Source: Oscillospiraceae bacterium (GTDB lineage Bacteria > Bacillota > Clostridia > Oscillospirales > Oscillospiraceae). Taken from it: DNA of 64,000 bases. A program made the position numbers and the translations under genes. Under the pieces are notes generated by a model, which saw nothing but the letters and a program-made list of their open reading frames with translations, made no database searches and was not told the origin of the DNA. Below, in pieces: positions 1 to 8,368 of the stretch. The stretch is taken from contig SVLO01000001.1 in assembly GCA_015067885.1 (NCBI GenBank), forward strand, positions 62,001 through 126,000. Reading direction: 5' to 3'. How positions within the stretch are numbered: the first letter of the stretch is position 1; the number at the start of each line of letters is the position of its first letter.

Positions 1-336
1 TGCGCCTCCAACCTGATGCGCCCGGCTATTTACGGCGCCTACCACCACATCACTGTCATGGGCAAGGAGGATCAGCCCTGCGACCACAAGTACGACGTCA
101 CCGGCGCCCTGTGTGAGAACTGCGACAAGTTTGCCGTGGACCGTATGCTGCCCCGCATTGACAAGGGCGACCTGCTGGTCATTCACGACGCCGGCGCCCA
201 CGGCCACGCCATGGGCTATCAGTACAACGGCCGTCTGCGTTCGGCGGAGATCCTGCTGCAGCCCGACGGCTCCACCCGACTCATTCGCCGGGCCGAGGTG
301 CCGGAGGACTACTTCGCCACCGCCATTTGGGACTGA
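1..336 (+). CDS. lysA: Diaminopimelate decarboxylase, C-terminal part
   Basis: This is the last 111 codons of an open frame that runs in from before the window. The enzyme is PLP-dependent and decarboxylates meso-diaminopimelate to lysine in the cytoplasm. The visible part is the C-terminal beta domain typical of fold-III decarboxylases: it has CENCDKFAVDR, the GDLLVIHDAGAHGHAMG stretch and a DYFAT end, which match the LysA tail closely. The N-terminal TIM barrel with the PLP lysine lies outside the window, so completeness cannot be judged. The lrgAB pair follows after 13 bases, so the three genes may be cotranscribed. Confidence 0.9.
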   Translation, partial: CASNLMRPAIYGAYHHITVMGKEDQPCDHKYDVTGALCENCDKFAVDRMLPRIDKGDLLVIHDAGAHGHAMGYQYNGRLRSAEILLQPDGSTRLIRRAEVPEDYFATAIWD

Positions 337-349
337 GGGAGCGCCGCCG

Positions 350-721
350 ATGAACGTAGTCGGTCAGATCGCACTGATTTTCGGTGTGTGCCTTGCGGGG
401 GAGGGAATCGCCGCCCTGCTGCCGGTGAAGTTCCCCGCCAGCGTGATCGCCATGATCCTGCTGGCCATCCTGCTGCTGACCCGGGTGGTCAAGCCCCGGC
501 ACATTGAGCGGGTATCCAACGTGATGCTGGCCAACATGGCCCTTGCGTTTGTACCCGCCTGTACCAGTGTGATGGACAAGTTTGAATACATCAAACCCGT
601 TTTGCTGCCCTTTCTGCTTATCTGTGTGGTCACCACCCCGGTGGTGTTCCTTATTACGGCGTGGACGGTGCAGTTGGTGCTGAAGCTACAGCGGGGAAAG
701 GGGGCGAAGGGCCGTGCTTAA
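350..721 (+). CDS. lrgA: LrgA/CidA-family holin-like membrane protein
   Basis: A 123-residue hydrophobic protein with about four membrane segments. The order is right for LrgA/CidA: an N-terminal hydrophobic helix, then PVKFPASVIAMILLAILLL, a short polar hairpin with VKPRHIERVSN, and two further helices. The family forms holin-like pores linked to murein hydrolase control and, in newer work, to export of small acids; the substrate here is not known. The ATG at 350 follows a weak GAG site. A longer frame upstream in the same phase overlaps lysA and was rejected. It overlaps lrgB by 8 bases, which fits paired LrgA/LrgB function. Confidence 0.8.
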   Translation: MNVVGQIALIFGVCLAGEGIAALLPVKFPASVIAMILLAILLLTRVVKPRHIERVSNVMLANMALAFVPACTSVMDKFEYIKPVLLPFLLICVVTTPVVFLITAWTVQLVLKLQRGKGAKGRA

Positions 722-1394
722 AACATTGGCATCCTCCCCCATGTTTGGATTGACCCTGTCGGTGCTGGCTTTCTGCCTTGGCCGCTGGGTGCAGAAAAAG
801 ACCAAATTCGTGCTGTGCAACCCCCTGCTCATCGCGGTGGCCTGCATTATCATTTTCCTGTCCGTGACCGGAATTCCCTACGCCGACTTTGCAAAGGGCG
901 GCGACATCATCAACATGATGCTGGGACCCGTCACCGCGGTGCTGGCCCTGAACGTCTACAACCAGCGTAAGGTGCTGGGGGAGTACTTCCTGCCGGTACT
1001 GATCGGCTGTCTTGTGGGCAGCGCGGTGAGTTTGTTCGGCGTGCTGGGCCTGTGCAAGCTGATGAATCTGGACCAGCTGATGACCATGTCCCTGACCCCC
1101 AAAAGCTGCACCTCCGCCATCGCCATCGCCATTGCGGAGAGCCATGGCGGTGATGCGGGGCTTGCCTCCGCCGGCGTGCTGGCGGCGGGCCTGACCGGGG
1201 CGGTGCTTTCCCCCCTGTTTGTCAAGCTGTTCCGCATCAAGGACCCGGTGGCCCAAGGTTTGGGCATCGGCGCCTGCAGCCACGCCCTCGGCACCACCAA
1301 GGCCATGGAACTGGGTGAAATTCAGGGCGCCATGAGCAGCATCGCCATCTGCGTCTGCGGTATCATTTCCAGCGTGCTTGCGCTGTTTGTGTAA
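714..1394 (+). CDS. lrgB: LrgB-family membrane protein
   Basis: A 226-residue, almost wholly hydrophobic protein with a GTG start inside the end of lrgA (8-base overlap). LrgB family features are visible: a CNPLLIA segment near residue 35, the MSLTPKSCTSAIAIAIA motif near residue 126 and GIGACSHALGTTKAMELGE near residue 185. LrgB partners LrgA in the cytoplasmic membrane and the pair is almost always adjacent, as here. The physiological role is debated between control of autolysis and transport. The length is normal for the family and no key region is missing. pyrE follows after 20 bases with a good AGAGGAG ribosome site. Confidence 0.85.
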   Translation: MLKTLASSPMFGLTLSVLAFCLGRWVQKKTKFVLCNPLLIAVACIIIFLSVTGIPYADFAKGGDIINMMLGPVTAVLALNVYNQRKVLGEYFLPVLIGCLVGSAVSLFGVLGLCKLMNLDQLMTMSLTPKSCTSAIAIAIAESHGGDAGLASAGVLAAGLTGAVLSPLFVKLFRIKDPVAQGLGIGACSHALGTTKAMELGEIQGAMSSIAICVCGIISSVLALFV

Positions 1395-1414
1395 CGAAAG
1401 AGAGGAGAATTATC

Positions 1415-2092
1415 ATGACTGCTTATCAGCAAGAGTTTATTACCTTTATGGTGCGCTCCGGCGTGCTGACCTTTGGTGACTTTACCACCAAGTCCGGCCG
1501 CAAGACCCCCTATTTCATCAACACCGGCAACTACAAGACCGGCGCCCAGGCCGCCCGCCTGGGCGACTACTACGCCGCCTGTATTCAGGATAACCTGCCC
1601 GATGGCGTGACCGCTCTGTTCGGCCCGGCCTACAAGGGTATCCCTCTGGCGGTGACCGCCGCGGCCAGCCTGTACCGCAACTATGAGCGGGACCTGCCCT
1701 ACTGCTTCAACCGCAAGGAGGCCAAGGACCACGGTGAGGGCGGCTCCATGGTGGGATATAAGCCCCAGGATGGGGACGACATCGTCATCGTGGAGGACGT
1801 GGTCACCGCCGGTACCGCCGTGCGGGAGACCATCGAGCTGTTCAAGCACGTGGCTGACGTAAATCTGAAGGCGCTGATCGTGTCCGTGGACCGCATGGAG
1901 CGGGGTACCGGCGACTGCACCACCCTGGACGAGCTGCGCCGGGACCACGGCATCGCCGTCTATCCCATTGTCACCGTCCGGGACATCATCGCCTACCTCC
2001 ACAACCGCCCCATCGACGGCAAGGTCTACATTGACGACGAGATGAAGGCCAAGATGGAGGCTTATTTGGCCGAGTATGGCCCCCGCGCCTGA
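1415..2092 (+). CDS. pyrE: Orotate phosphoribosyltransferase
   Basis: A 225-residue cytoplasmic enzyme of de novo pyrimidine synthesis that joins orotate and PRPP to give OMP. The PRPP signature IVIVEDVVTAGTA lies at residues 123-135. The flexible catalytic-loop region KEAKDHGEGG is at 101-110, and FGPAYKGIPLA at 69-79 forms the family's phosphate/substrate region. Length and motif order fit the bacterial PyrE type of slightly over 200 residues. The start is chosen from AGAGGAG seven bases before the ATG. No other pyr gene is present in the window, so it is separated from the rest of the pathway. radC follows 14 bases later and may share its transcript. Confidence 0.95.
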   Translation: MTAYQQEFITFMVRSGVLTFGDFTTKSGRKTPYFINTGNYKTGAQAARLGDYYAACIQDNLPDGVTALFGPAYKGIPLAVTAAASLYRNYERDLPYCFNRKEAKDHGEGGSMVGYKPQDGDDIVIVEDVVTAGTAVRETIELFKHVADVNLKALIVSVDRMERGTGDCTTLDELRRDHGIAVYPIVTVRDIIAYLHNRPIDGKVYIDDEMKAKMEAYLAEYGPRA

Positions 2093-2106
2093 GAGGGGAG
2101 TGACCC

Positions 2107-2793
2107 ATGGCGGACCGGGACGGAAAACTGCATACTGGACACCGCGGCCGGGTCAAGCAAGAATTCTGTCAGCGGGGCTTGGACGCCCTGCCTGAGCATC
2201 GGGTGCTGGAACTGCTGTTGTTCTACGCCATTCCCCAGGGGGACACCAACGCTTTGGCCCATAGGCTGATCGAGCGGTTCGGGTCGCTGGCGGGGGTGCT
2301 GGATGCCTCGGTAGAGGATCTGTGTGCCGTACCCGGAGTGGGGGAGCATACCGCCATCCTGCTGCGCATGATACCCGGCCTGTGCGGCCGCTACGTGGCC
2401 AGCCGCAGCCGTTTGGACGACATTGTGGACAGCGCCCGGCGTGTGCGGGAGGTGCTGACACCCTACTTCTTCGGCGCCCGCAACGAGATGGTCTATCTGC
2501 TGTGCCTGGACGGAAAGGGCAAGGTGCTGGGTGTGCGTAAAATCACCGAGGGGACGGTCAACGCTGCCGAGGTGACCACCCGCCGCATCACGGAGGAGGC
2601 CATGAGCCTGCGGGCCAGCGCCATCATTTTGGCCCACAACCACGTCAGCGGATTGGCCCTGCCATCTCAGGCGGACCAGTCCACCACCCAGTACCTCAAG
2701 AGGGTGCTGGCGCCCATCGGCATTGAGCTTTTGGACCACGTGGTGTTCTGCGACGATGACATGGTATCCATGCGGGAGAGCAAGATGCTTTGA
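2107..2793 (+). CDS. radC: RadC-family JAB/MPN-domain protein
   Basis: A 228-residue RadC-type protein. The N-terminal half carries a helix-hairpin-helix-like VPGVGEHTAILL near residues 75-86. The C-terminal half is the JAB1/MPN metalloprotease-like domain with the metal motif H177-x-H179-x10-D190. RadC proteins usually read HNHPSG at this site; here it is HNHVSG, so the proline is replaced but all metal ligands are kept. The biological role of RadC is unsettled, since the original DNA-repair phenotype was later attributed to another gene. It ends with a strong terminator, closing the pyrE-radC unit. Confidence 0.9.
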   Translation: MADRDGKLHTGHRGRVKQEFCQRGLDALPEHRVLELLLFYAIPQGDTNALAHRLIERFGSLAGVLDASVEDLCAVPGVGEHTAILLRMIPGLCGRYVASRSRLDDIVDSARRVREVLTPYFFGARNEMVYLLCLDGKGKVLGVRKITEGTVNAAEVTTRRITEEAMSLRASAIILAHNHVSGLALPSQADQSTTQYLKRVLAPIGIELLDHVVFCDDDMVSMRESKML

Positions 2794-2807
2794 GTTTGCA
2801 TACAGAT

Positions 2808-2842
2808 GGTCCGGACTCCGGTTGGGAGTCCGGACCTTTTGT
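2808..2842 (+). terminator. Rho-independent terminator after radC
   Basis: A perfect 12-bp stem (GGTCCGGACTCC at 2808-2819 with its complement at 2825-2836), a 5-base loop and a TTTT run. It separates the pyrE-radC unit from the his operon. Confidence 0.9.
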
Positions 2843-2923
2843 GGTATTTTGCCCAATTGAGCAGAAGAATAGGGGCGGCTGCTCTGTGCATCCTCCAAAA
2901 GGGAAAAACCGGGAGAAACGGCG

Positions 2924-2952
2924 TTGACTTTAGCGTGGTGATGTGCTAAAAT
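2924..2952 (+). promoter_or_regulatory. Promoter of the yerC-his operon with an inverted repeat between the boxes
   Basis: TTGACT (2924-2929), a 17-base spacer and TAAAAT (2947-2952), with TGC just before the -10 box (extended -10). The spacer region carries the inverted repeat TTTAGC-N10-GCTAAA at 2929-2950, which would suit a dimeric repressor such as the product of the first gene. A nearly identical promoter at 51735 lacks the second arm, so the operator role is inference only. Confidence 0.75.
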
Positions 2953-2984
2953 GTTGAAGTGATTTTTTCGAGGAGGCGGATTCC

Positions 2985-3275
2985 ATGCCCAAGAATGAAA
3001 TTCGATACGAAAACGATTTTTATAAGGCCATCCTCTGCCTGGAAACGGTGGAGGAGTGCAAGCGTTTTTTTGACGACGTCTGCACCATTCAGGAGATCGA
3101 GGCCATTGCCCAGCGGCTGGAGGTGGCCAAGAAGCTGTTTGAAGGCAAACGCTATGCCGAGGTCAACCAGCTCACCGGCGCCAGTACCGCCACCATCTGC
3201 CGGGTGAGCAAAAGTCTGAACTACGGCGACGGCGGCTACCGCACCGTGCTGGAGCGCTGCGCCAAGGAGGGGTGA
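2985..3275 (+). CDS. yerC: YerC/YecD-type TrpR-family regulator, probable his repressor
   Basis: A 96-residue TrpR-superfamily protein. It has the YerC pattern: helical N-terminus with FYKAILCLETVEECKRFFDD, then EIEAIAQRLEVAKKLFEGKRY, and a helix-turn-helix at about residues 58-82 containing LTGASTATICRVSKSL. In Gram-positive genomes these proteins often accompany histidine genes, and comparative studies have proposed a histidine-responsive repressor (HisR). The position as first gene, directly upstream of hisZG with overlapping ribosome-site and stop sequence, supports autoregulation of the whole operon. No T-box or other leader is visible, so this protein is the only local candidate regulator. 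Ligand and operator are inferred. Confidence 0.8.
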   Translation: MPKNEIRYENDFYKAILCLETVEECKRFFDDVCTIQEIEAIAQRLEVAKKLFEGKRYAEVNQLTGASTATICRVSKSLNYGDGGYRTVLERCAKEG

Positions 3276-3277
3276 CC

Positions 3278-4840
3278 ATGTTTGACGAGAGTATTCTGAA
3301 AAGCGAGGAGCGGGTCATCTTCGCCCTGCGCAGCCTGTACACCAAGCAGGGATACCGCCAATTCAAGATGAACAAGTTTGAGGAGTATGACCTGTACTCC
3401 AAGAACAAGGACTTTTTGGTGTCCGATTCGGTCATTACCTTTACCGATACCAACGGCAAGCTCATGGCCCTGAAGCCCGACGTGACCCTGTCCATCATCA
3501 ATAACATGGCAGAGGGTGGCGGTGTGCAGCGGTACTACTACAATGAGAACGTCTATCGCGTGTCGGACAACTCCCGCAGCTATAAGGAGATCATGCAGAC
3601 CGGTCTGGAGTGCATTGGCGACATCACCGACGCCGACGTGTTCACCGTGGTGGAGCTGGCTCTGAAGAGCCTTGCGGTGGTGGGGGACGAGTTTGTGCTG
3701 AACCTGTCCCACGTGGGCCTGGTGCAGGCGCTGATGGAGGAGTACGAGGTTGCCGAATCCCTGCGGGACAAGGTGCTGCAGGCCCTGACCGAGAAGAACG
3801 AGGGGCTGCTGGCCTCCTGCTGCAACGACCGTCAATTGGAGGTCATGGGCTGCCTGGTCAAGTCCTACGCCACCACGGCCGAGGCGGTGGCCGCCATCCG
3901 TAACTACGCCTGGCGGGAAGGCTCTTCCAAGGCGGTGGGTGAGCTGGAGGCCATTTGCAAGTACGTGGAGTCCATCGGCTACAGCGAGAACGTCCGGCTG
4001 GACTTCTCCCTGGTCAACGCCACGGGCTATTACAGCTCCATTATGTTCAAGGGCTTTGTCAGCGGCATTACCTCCCGGGTGCTGTCCGGCGGCCGGTACG
4101 ATATGCTCATGCGCAAGATGGGCAAGGACGCCGGGGCCATCGGCTTTGCCGTCTATCTGGACGCCATTGAGCAGCCCCTGTGCAAGCCTGAATTTGCCAG
4201 CGACCGACAGTTTATCAACATCGCCCTGCCTAAGGGGCGGCTGGGGGAAAAGGTCTACGATATGTTCGAGCGGGCCGGCTTCCCCTGTGAGTCCATCCGG
4301 GAACCCAATCGCAAGCTGATTTTTGAAAATGCCGAGCTGGGCCTGCGCTTTTTCTGGGTCAAGCCCTCCGACGTGGCCATCTATGTGGAGCGGGGCGCGG
4401 CGGACATCGGCGTGGCGGGCAAGGACATCCTGCTGGAGTACGAACCCGACGTATTCGAGCTGCTGGACCTGAACATGGGCAAGTGCCGCATGGCGGTGGC
4501 GGCCAAGGCTGACTTTGTAGACGACCCCTCTGCCACCCTGCGCGTGGCCACTAAGTTTTCCAACATCGCCCGCAAGTACTACGCCTCCCGCAGCCGGGAC
4601 ATCGACATCATCAACCTCAACGGTTCCATCGAGATCGCGCCCATTCTGGGTCTGTCCGACGTCATCGTGGACATCGTGGAAACGGGCAAGACCCTGGTGG
4701 AGAACGACTTGCAGGCCTTTGAGACCATCGTGCCCATCAGCGCGCGGCTCATCGCCAACAAGGCCAGCTTTAACTTTAAGACCCAGCAGATCGAGGCTAT
4801 CCGTGCCGGTCTGCAGCGGGAGGTGAAGGCCAATGATTAA
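3278..4840 (+). CDS. hisZG: Fused HisZ-HisG: ATP phosphoribosyltransferase, regulatory plus catalytic parts
   Basis: One 520-residue frame joins two proteins that are normally separate. Residues 1 to about 305 are a HisRS-like HisZ domain, with MALKPDVTLSI near 64, TGLECIGD near 108 and a motif-3-like LSGGRYDMLM near 269. From about residue 311 a short-form HisG begins at FINIALPKGRLGEKVYD and carries the PRPP-binding signature EIAPILGLSDVIVDIVETGK before the C-terminus. HisG starts histidine synthesis by condensing ATP and PRPP; the short form needs HisZ for activity and histidine feedback. No stop or frameshift is visible at the join. The ATG at 3278 is preferred over a GTG at 3272, which sits only one base from AAGGAGG. 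It overlaps hisD by 8 bases. Confidence 0.9.
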   Translation: MFDESILKSEERVIFALRSLYTKQGYRQFKMNKFEEYDLYSKNKDFLVSDSVITFTDTNGKLMALKPDVTLSIINNMAEGGGVQRYYYNENVYRVSDNSRSYKEIMQTGLECIGDITDADVFTVVELALKSLAVVGDEFVLNLSHVGLVQALMEEYEVAESLRDKVLQALTEKNEGLLASCCNDRQLEVMGCLVKSYATTAEAVAAIRNYAWREGSSKAVGELEAICKYVESIGYSENVRLDFSLVNATGYYSSIMFKGFVSGITSRVLSGGRYDMLMRKMGKDAGAIGFAVYLDAIEQPLCKPEFASDRQFINIALPKGRLGEKVYDMFERAGFPCESIREPNRKLIFENAELGLRFFWVKPSDVAIYVERGAADIGVAGKDILLEYEPDVFELLDLNMGKCRMAVAAKADFVDDPSATLRVATKFSNIARKYYASRSRDIDIINLNGSIEIAPILGLSDVIVDIVETGKTLVENDLQAFETIVPISARLIANKASFNFKTQQIEAIRAGLQREVKAND

Positions 4841-6116
4841 AATCATGGAATACGGCCAGGTGGCCCGGGACGAGATCTTTGCCCGGCAGGAAAGTACGGT
4901 GGATGTGTCCGCCATCGTGGCCGACATCATCGAGAAAGTACGCACCGGCGGCGACCGTGTGGTACTGGACTTGTGCAAGCAGTTTGACAAGGCGGACCTT
5001 TCTGCCCTTGAAGTGACTCCGGCGGAAATTGACGAGGCCTTCGGGGCGGTGGAACCCAAGTTTTTGGACATCCTGCGGGCCGCGGCGGACAACATCCGTG
5101 ACTTCCACAAGCGGCAGATCCGCAACGGTTTTATCATCAACGACAAGGACGGCATCGTCACCGGGCAGAAGGTGACCCCCATTGAAAAGGTGGGCCTGTA
5201 CGTCCCCGGCGGTACGGCGGCCTATCCCTCCACCGTGCTGATGGACAGCATCCCCGCCAAGCTGGCCGGCTGCCGTGAGATCTGCATTGCCACGCCCCCC
5301 GGGGCTGACGGAAAGATCAATCCCGTTATCTTGGCGGCGGCCAAGATCGCCGGGGTGGACCGCATCTTCAAAATGGGCGGCGCCCAGGCGGTGGCGGCCC
5401 TGGCCTACGGTACCGAGAGCGTACCCAAGGTGGATAAGATCGTGGGTCCCGGCAACGCCTTCGTGGCGGAGGCCAAGCGGCAGGTCTTTGGCCGGGTGGC
5501 CATCGACATGATCGCCGGCCCCAGCGAGATTTTGGTCATCGCCGACGGCAACAGCAACCCCGCCTTCGTGGCGGCGGACCTGCTCAGCCAGGCGGAACAC
5601 GATAAGATGGCCTCCGCCGTGCTGGTCACCGACAGCCGCGCGCTGGCCGACGCCGTGGCGCAGGAGATCGAGGTGCAGCTTGAAGCGCTGCCCCGGCGGG
5701 ACATCGCCCGGGCCTCCATCGACAACAACGGCAAGATCATCGTGGCAGACGACTTGGACGAGGTATTCGCCGTGGCGAATGAAATTGCCCCCGAGCATTT
5801 GGAGCTGTGCGTGGACGACCCCTTTGCCTATTTGGACAAGGTGGAAAATGCCGGCAGCGTCTTTATGGGCCGCTACTGCCCGGAGGCGCTGGGCGACTAC
5901 TACAGCGGCGCCAACCACACCCTGCCTACTTCGGGCACGGCTCGGTTCTCCTCGCCTTTGTCGGTGGACGACTTTGTGAAGAAGACCCAGTACACCTACT
6001 ACACTAAAAATGCTCTGCTGCGCGTGGCGGAGGACATTGCCTACTTCGCAGAAAAAGAGGGCCTGTCCGCCCACGCCAGAAGTGCCACCATTCGGTTGGG
6101 AAGTGAAGACAAATGA
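4833..6116 (+). CDS. hisD: Histidinol dehydrogenase
   Basis: A 427-residue enzyme for the last two steps of histidine synthesis, oxidising histidinol to histidine with two NAD and a zinc ion. Family signatures are clear: GLYVPGGTAAYPSTVLM near residue 127, FKMGGAQAVAALAYGTE near 178, a PSEILVIAD segment, APEHLEL near 316 and GDYYSGANHTLPTSGTAR near 351. The start overlaps the 3' end of hisZG by 8 bases and the stop overlaps the hisC start (ATGA), so translation is coupled on both sides. The length is normal for the family and nothing is missing. Confidence 0.96.
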   Translation: MIKIMEYGQVARDEIFARQESTVDVSAIVADIIEKVRTGGDRVVLDLCKQFDKADLSALEVTPAEIDEAFGAVEPKFLDILRAAADNIRDFHKRQIRNGFIINDKDGIVTGQKVTPIEKVGLYVPGGTAAYPSTVLMDSIPAKLAGCREICIATPPGADGKINPVILAAAKIAGVDRIFKMGGAQAVAALAYGTESVPKVDKIVGPGNAFVAEAKRQVFGRVAIDMIAGPSEILVIADGNSNPAFVAADLLSQAEHDKMASAVLVTDSRALADAVAQEIEVQLEALPRRDIARASIDNNGKIIVADDLDEVFAVANEIAPEHLELCVDDPFAYLDKVENAGSVFMGRYCPEALGDYYSGANHTLPTSGTARFSSPLSVDDFVKKTQYTYYTKNALLRVAEDIAYFAEKEGLSAHARSATIRLGSEDK

Positions 6117-7168
6117 GCCGGTTTCTTGACCCGCGGTTTGCCGCCCTGAAGGAGTACACTCCCGGGGAGCAGCCTCAGGACAAACAATACATCAAGCTGA
6201 ACACCAACGAGTCGCCCTATCCCCCCTCGGATAAGGTGGTGCAGGCGGTGAACGCCCAGCAGGTCCGGGACCTGCGGCTGTACTGCGACCCGGATTGCAC
6301 CAAGCTGAAAACAGCTATGGCCCAACGCTTTGGAGTGGGGGAGAACAATCTCTTCCTGTCCAACGGCTCGGACGACATTCTGAACTTCTGCTTCATGGCT
6401 TACGGCGGCGGTGGCGCGGCCTTTGCTGACATCACCTACGGCTTTTACGAGGTGTTTGCCAAGCTCCACGGGGTGCAGGCGGAGATCATCCCCCTGAGGG
6501 AGGATTTCAGCCTTGACGTGGAAGGGTTCAAGGGCAAGAACAAGCTGGTGGTCATTGCAAACCCCAACGCCCCCACGGGCCTGTGTTTGGATTTGACGGT
6601 CATTGAGGACATCGTTCGGTCCAACCCCAACGGCGTGGTGGTGGTGGACGAAGCCTACGTGGATTTCGGCGGCGAGAGCTGCTATCGGCTCATTGACCGC
6701 TACGAGAACCTGGTGGTCTGTCAGACCTTCTCCAAGTCCCGCAGTCTGGCGGGTGGGCGGCTGGGCTTTGCCTTCGCCTGCCCGGCCCTTATTGCCGATT
6801 TGGAGAAGATCAAGTACTCCACCAACCCCTACAACATCAACCGCCTGACCCAGGTGGCCGGCCTTGCGGTGGTGGAGGACGACGGCTATTACATGGACAA
6901 CTGCCGCCGCATCGAAGAAAACCGCGCCTTCGCCGTGGAACGGTTGGAGGGGCTTGGCTTTGAGGTGCTGCCCTCCAAGGCTAACTTCATCTTCTGCCGC
7001 AGTGACCGCATGGGCGGCAAGCAACTGTATCTGCAGCTGAAGGAGAAGGGTATTTTGGTGCGCCACTTTGACAAGGCACGCATTTCTGACTTTGTCCGCA
7101 TCACCATCGGCACCCGGGAACAGATGGGGGCCTTGGTGGACGCGGTACGCCAACTGTTAGGAGAATGA
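6113..7168 (+). CDS. hisC: Histidinol-phosphate aminotransferase
   Basis: A 351-residue PLP enzyme of fold type I that transfers an amino group from glutamate to imidazole-acetol phosphate. The PLP lysine is K208 in CQTFSKSRSLAGGRLGF. NPNAPTG (150-156) and DEAYVDF (179-185) are the usual cofactor-contact motifs, and LNTNESPYPPS near 29 is the typical HisC entry motif. It starts in an ATGA overlap with hisD. Related HisC/aromatic aminotransferases can be broad in substrate, but the operon position makes the histidine role secure. Confidence 0.95.
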   Translation: MSRFLDPRFAALKEYTPGEQPQDKQYIKLNTNESPYPPSDKVVQAVNAQQVRDLRLYCDPDCTKLKTAMAQRFGVGENNLFLSNGSDDILNFCFMAYGGGGAAFADITYGFYEVFAKLHGVQAEIIPLREDFSLDVEGFKGKNKLVVIANPNAPTGLCLDLTVIEDIVRSNPNGVVVVDEAYVDFGGESCYRLIDRYENLVVCQTFSKSRSLAGGRLGFAFACPALIADLEKIKYSTNPYNINRLTQVAGLAVVEDDGYYMDNCRRIEENRAFAVERLEGLGFEVLPSKANFIFCRSDRMGGKQLYLQLKEKGILVRHFDKARISDFVRITIGTREQMGALVDAVRQLLGE

Positions 7169-7170
7169 CT

Positions 7171-7758
7171 ATGAGAACGGCTGAACTGAAACGAACCACA
7201 AAGGAAACCGACATTTGGCTCAGGTTGAATGTGGACGGCACCGGCGAGAGTAAGCTGGCCACCGGCTGCGGCTTTTTGGACCACATGCTGACCCTGTTTG
7301 CCAAGCACGGCCGCTTTGATTTGGAGGTCACCTGCAAGGGTGACACCTATGTGGACTACCACCACACGGTGGAGGACATCGGCATCTGTTTGGGCAACGC
7401 CTTTGCCGAAGCCCTGGGGGAGAAGCGGGGCATCATCCGTTACGGGGACACCACCCTGGCCATGGACGAGAGCCTGGTTTTGTCCGCCGTGGACTTCTCC
7501 GGCCGGGGCGGCTGCTACTACGCCCTGAACATCCCCGCCCAAAAGGTGGGGGATTTCGACACGGAGCTGTGTGAGGAGTTCTTCATCGCCTTCGCCCGGC
7601 AGGCGGGGCTGACCCTGCACCTGCGCCAACTGGCGGGGAGCAATTCTCACCACATCATTGAGGGTACCTTCAAGTCCGTGGCCCGGAGCCTGAAAAAGGC
7701 GGTGGCTATCGACCCGGCCTTTGCCGACGAGGTCCCCTCCACCAAGGGAGTGCTGTAA
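7171..7758 (+). CDS. hisB: Imidazoleglycerol-phosphate dehydratase
   Basis: A 195-residue monofunctional HisB that dehydrates imidazole-glycerol phosphate. The manganese-binding histidine motifs of the family are present: GCGFLDHMLTLFAKHGRFD, DYHHTVEDIGI and SNSHHIIEGTFKS. There is no phosphatase domain, which agrees with the separate PHP phosphatase at the end of the operon. ATG 7171 is preferred over ATG 7165 because AGGAG lies at 7159-7163, seven bases away, and because MRTAELKRTTKET matches the usual N-terminus. The stop overlaps the start of hisH by one base. Confidence 0.95.
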   Translation: MRTAELKRTTKETDIWLRLNVDGTGESKLATGCGFLDHMLTLFAKHGRFDLEVTCKGDTYVDYHHTVEDIGICLGNAFAEALGEKRGIIRYGDTTLAMDESLVLSAVDFSGRGGCYYALNIPAQKVGDFDTELCEEFFIAFARQAGLTLHLRQLAGSNSHHIIEGTFKSVARSLKKAVAIDPAFADEVPSTKGVL

Positions 7759-8366
7759 TGATCGCCGTTGTGGATTATGGGGTGGGCAACCTGTTCTCAT
7801 TGGTGTCCTCCCTGCGTGCCATCGGGCAGCAGGCCGAGGTAACCAGCGACCCCGCCGTCATTGGCGGGGCGGACCGGGTCATTCTGCCCGGCGTGGGCGC
7901 CTTTGGGGACGCGGTGGCCAAGCTGAATGCCAGCGGCCTGCGGGACGTGGTGCTGGACTGCGCCGCCGCCGGCAAGCCTCTGATGGGCATTTGCCTTGGT
8001 ATGCAGATGCTGTTTGAAAAGAGTTTTGAGTTTGGTGAGCATGAGGGTCTTGGCCTGTTGAAGGGTCAGGTCATCCCCATGGAGGGGCGGCTGCCCGGGG
8101 GGCTGAAGATCCCCCACATCGGCTGGAACGCCCTGCGGTTTGAAAAGGACAGCCCCCTGTTCAAGTACATTAAGGAGGGGGACTGCGTGTACTTCGTCCA
8201 CTCCTTCTACGCCCAGGGCTGCGCGGACAGCCTGATCGCCGACACCGAGTACGGTATCCCCATCACCGCCGCGGTGCAGCGGGGCAACGTGTTCGGCTGC
8301 CAGTTCCACCCGGAGAAAAGCGGCGCCGTGGGACTGAATATTCTGAAGGCCTTTTGTGAGGTATGA
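7758..8366 (+). CDS. hisH: Imidazole glycerol phosphate synthase, glutaminase subunit
   Basis: A 202-residue class I glutamine amidotransferase that supplies ammonia to HisF. The catalytic cysteine is C79 in MGICLGMQMLF, and the other two triad members are H184 and E186 in CQFHPEKSG. The oxyanion-strand glycines are in ILPGVGAFG. HisH works only in complex with HisF, encoded two genes downstream with hisA between. The start overlaps the hisB stop by one base. The length is normal. Confidence 0.96.
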   Translation: MIAVVDYGVGNLFSLVSSLRAIGQQAEVTSDPAVIGGADRVILPGVGAFGDAVAKLNASGLRDVVLDCAAAGKPLMGICLGMQMLFEKSFEFGEHEGLGLLKGQVIPMEGRLPGGLKIPHIGWNALRFEKDSPLFKYIKEGDCVYFVHSFYAQGCADSLIADTEYGIPITAAVQRGNVFGCQFHPEKSGAVGLNILKAFCEV

Positions 8367-8368
8367 GT

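Noticed and set aside
2794-2984. Possible T-box or leader-peptide attenuator before the his operon
   Set aside because: No T-box core, specifier stem, His-rich leader peptide or alternative terminator is visible; only a promoter follows the radC terminator.
3272-3277. GTG at 3272 as the start of hisZG
   Set aside because: It lies one base from AAGGAGG; the ATG at 3278 is correctly spaced.
3236-5182. Long minus-strand ORF of 648 codons opposite the his genes
   Set aside because: It is an antisense shadow of GC-rich codons in hisZG and hisD; it is rich in His, Gln and Gly and matches no family. The same applies to the other long antisense frames over metK, dnaG, rpoD and argH.
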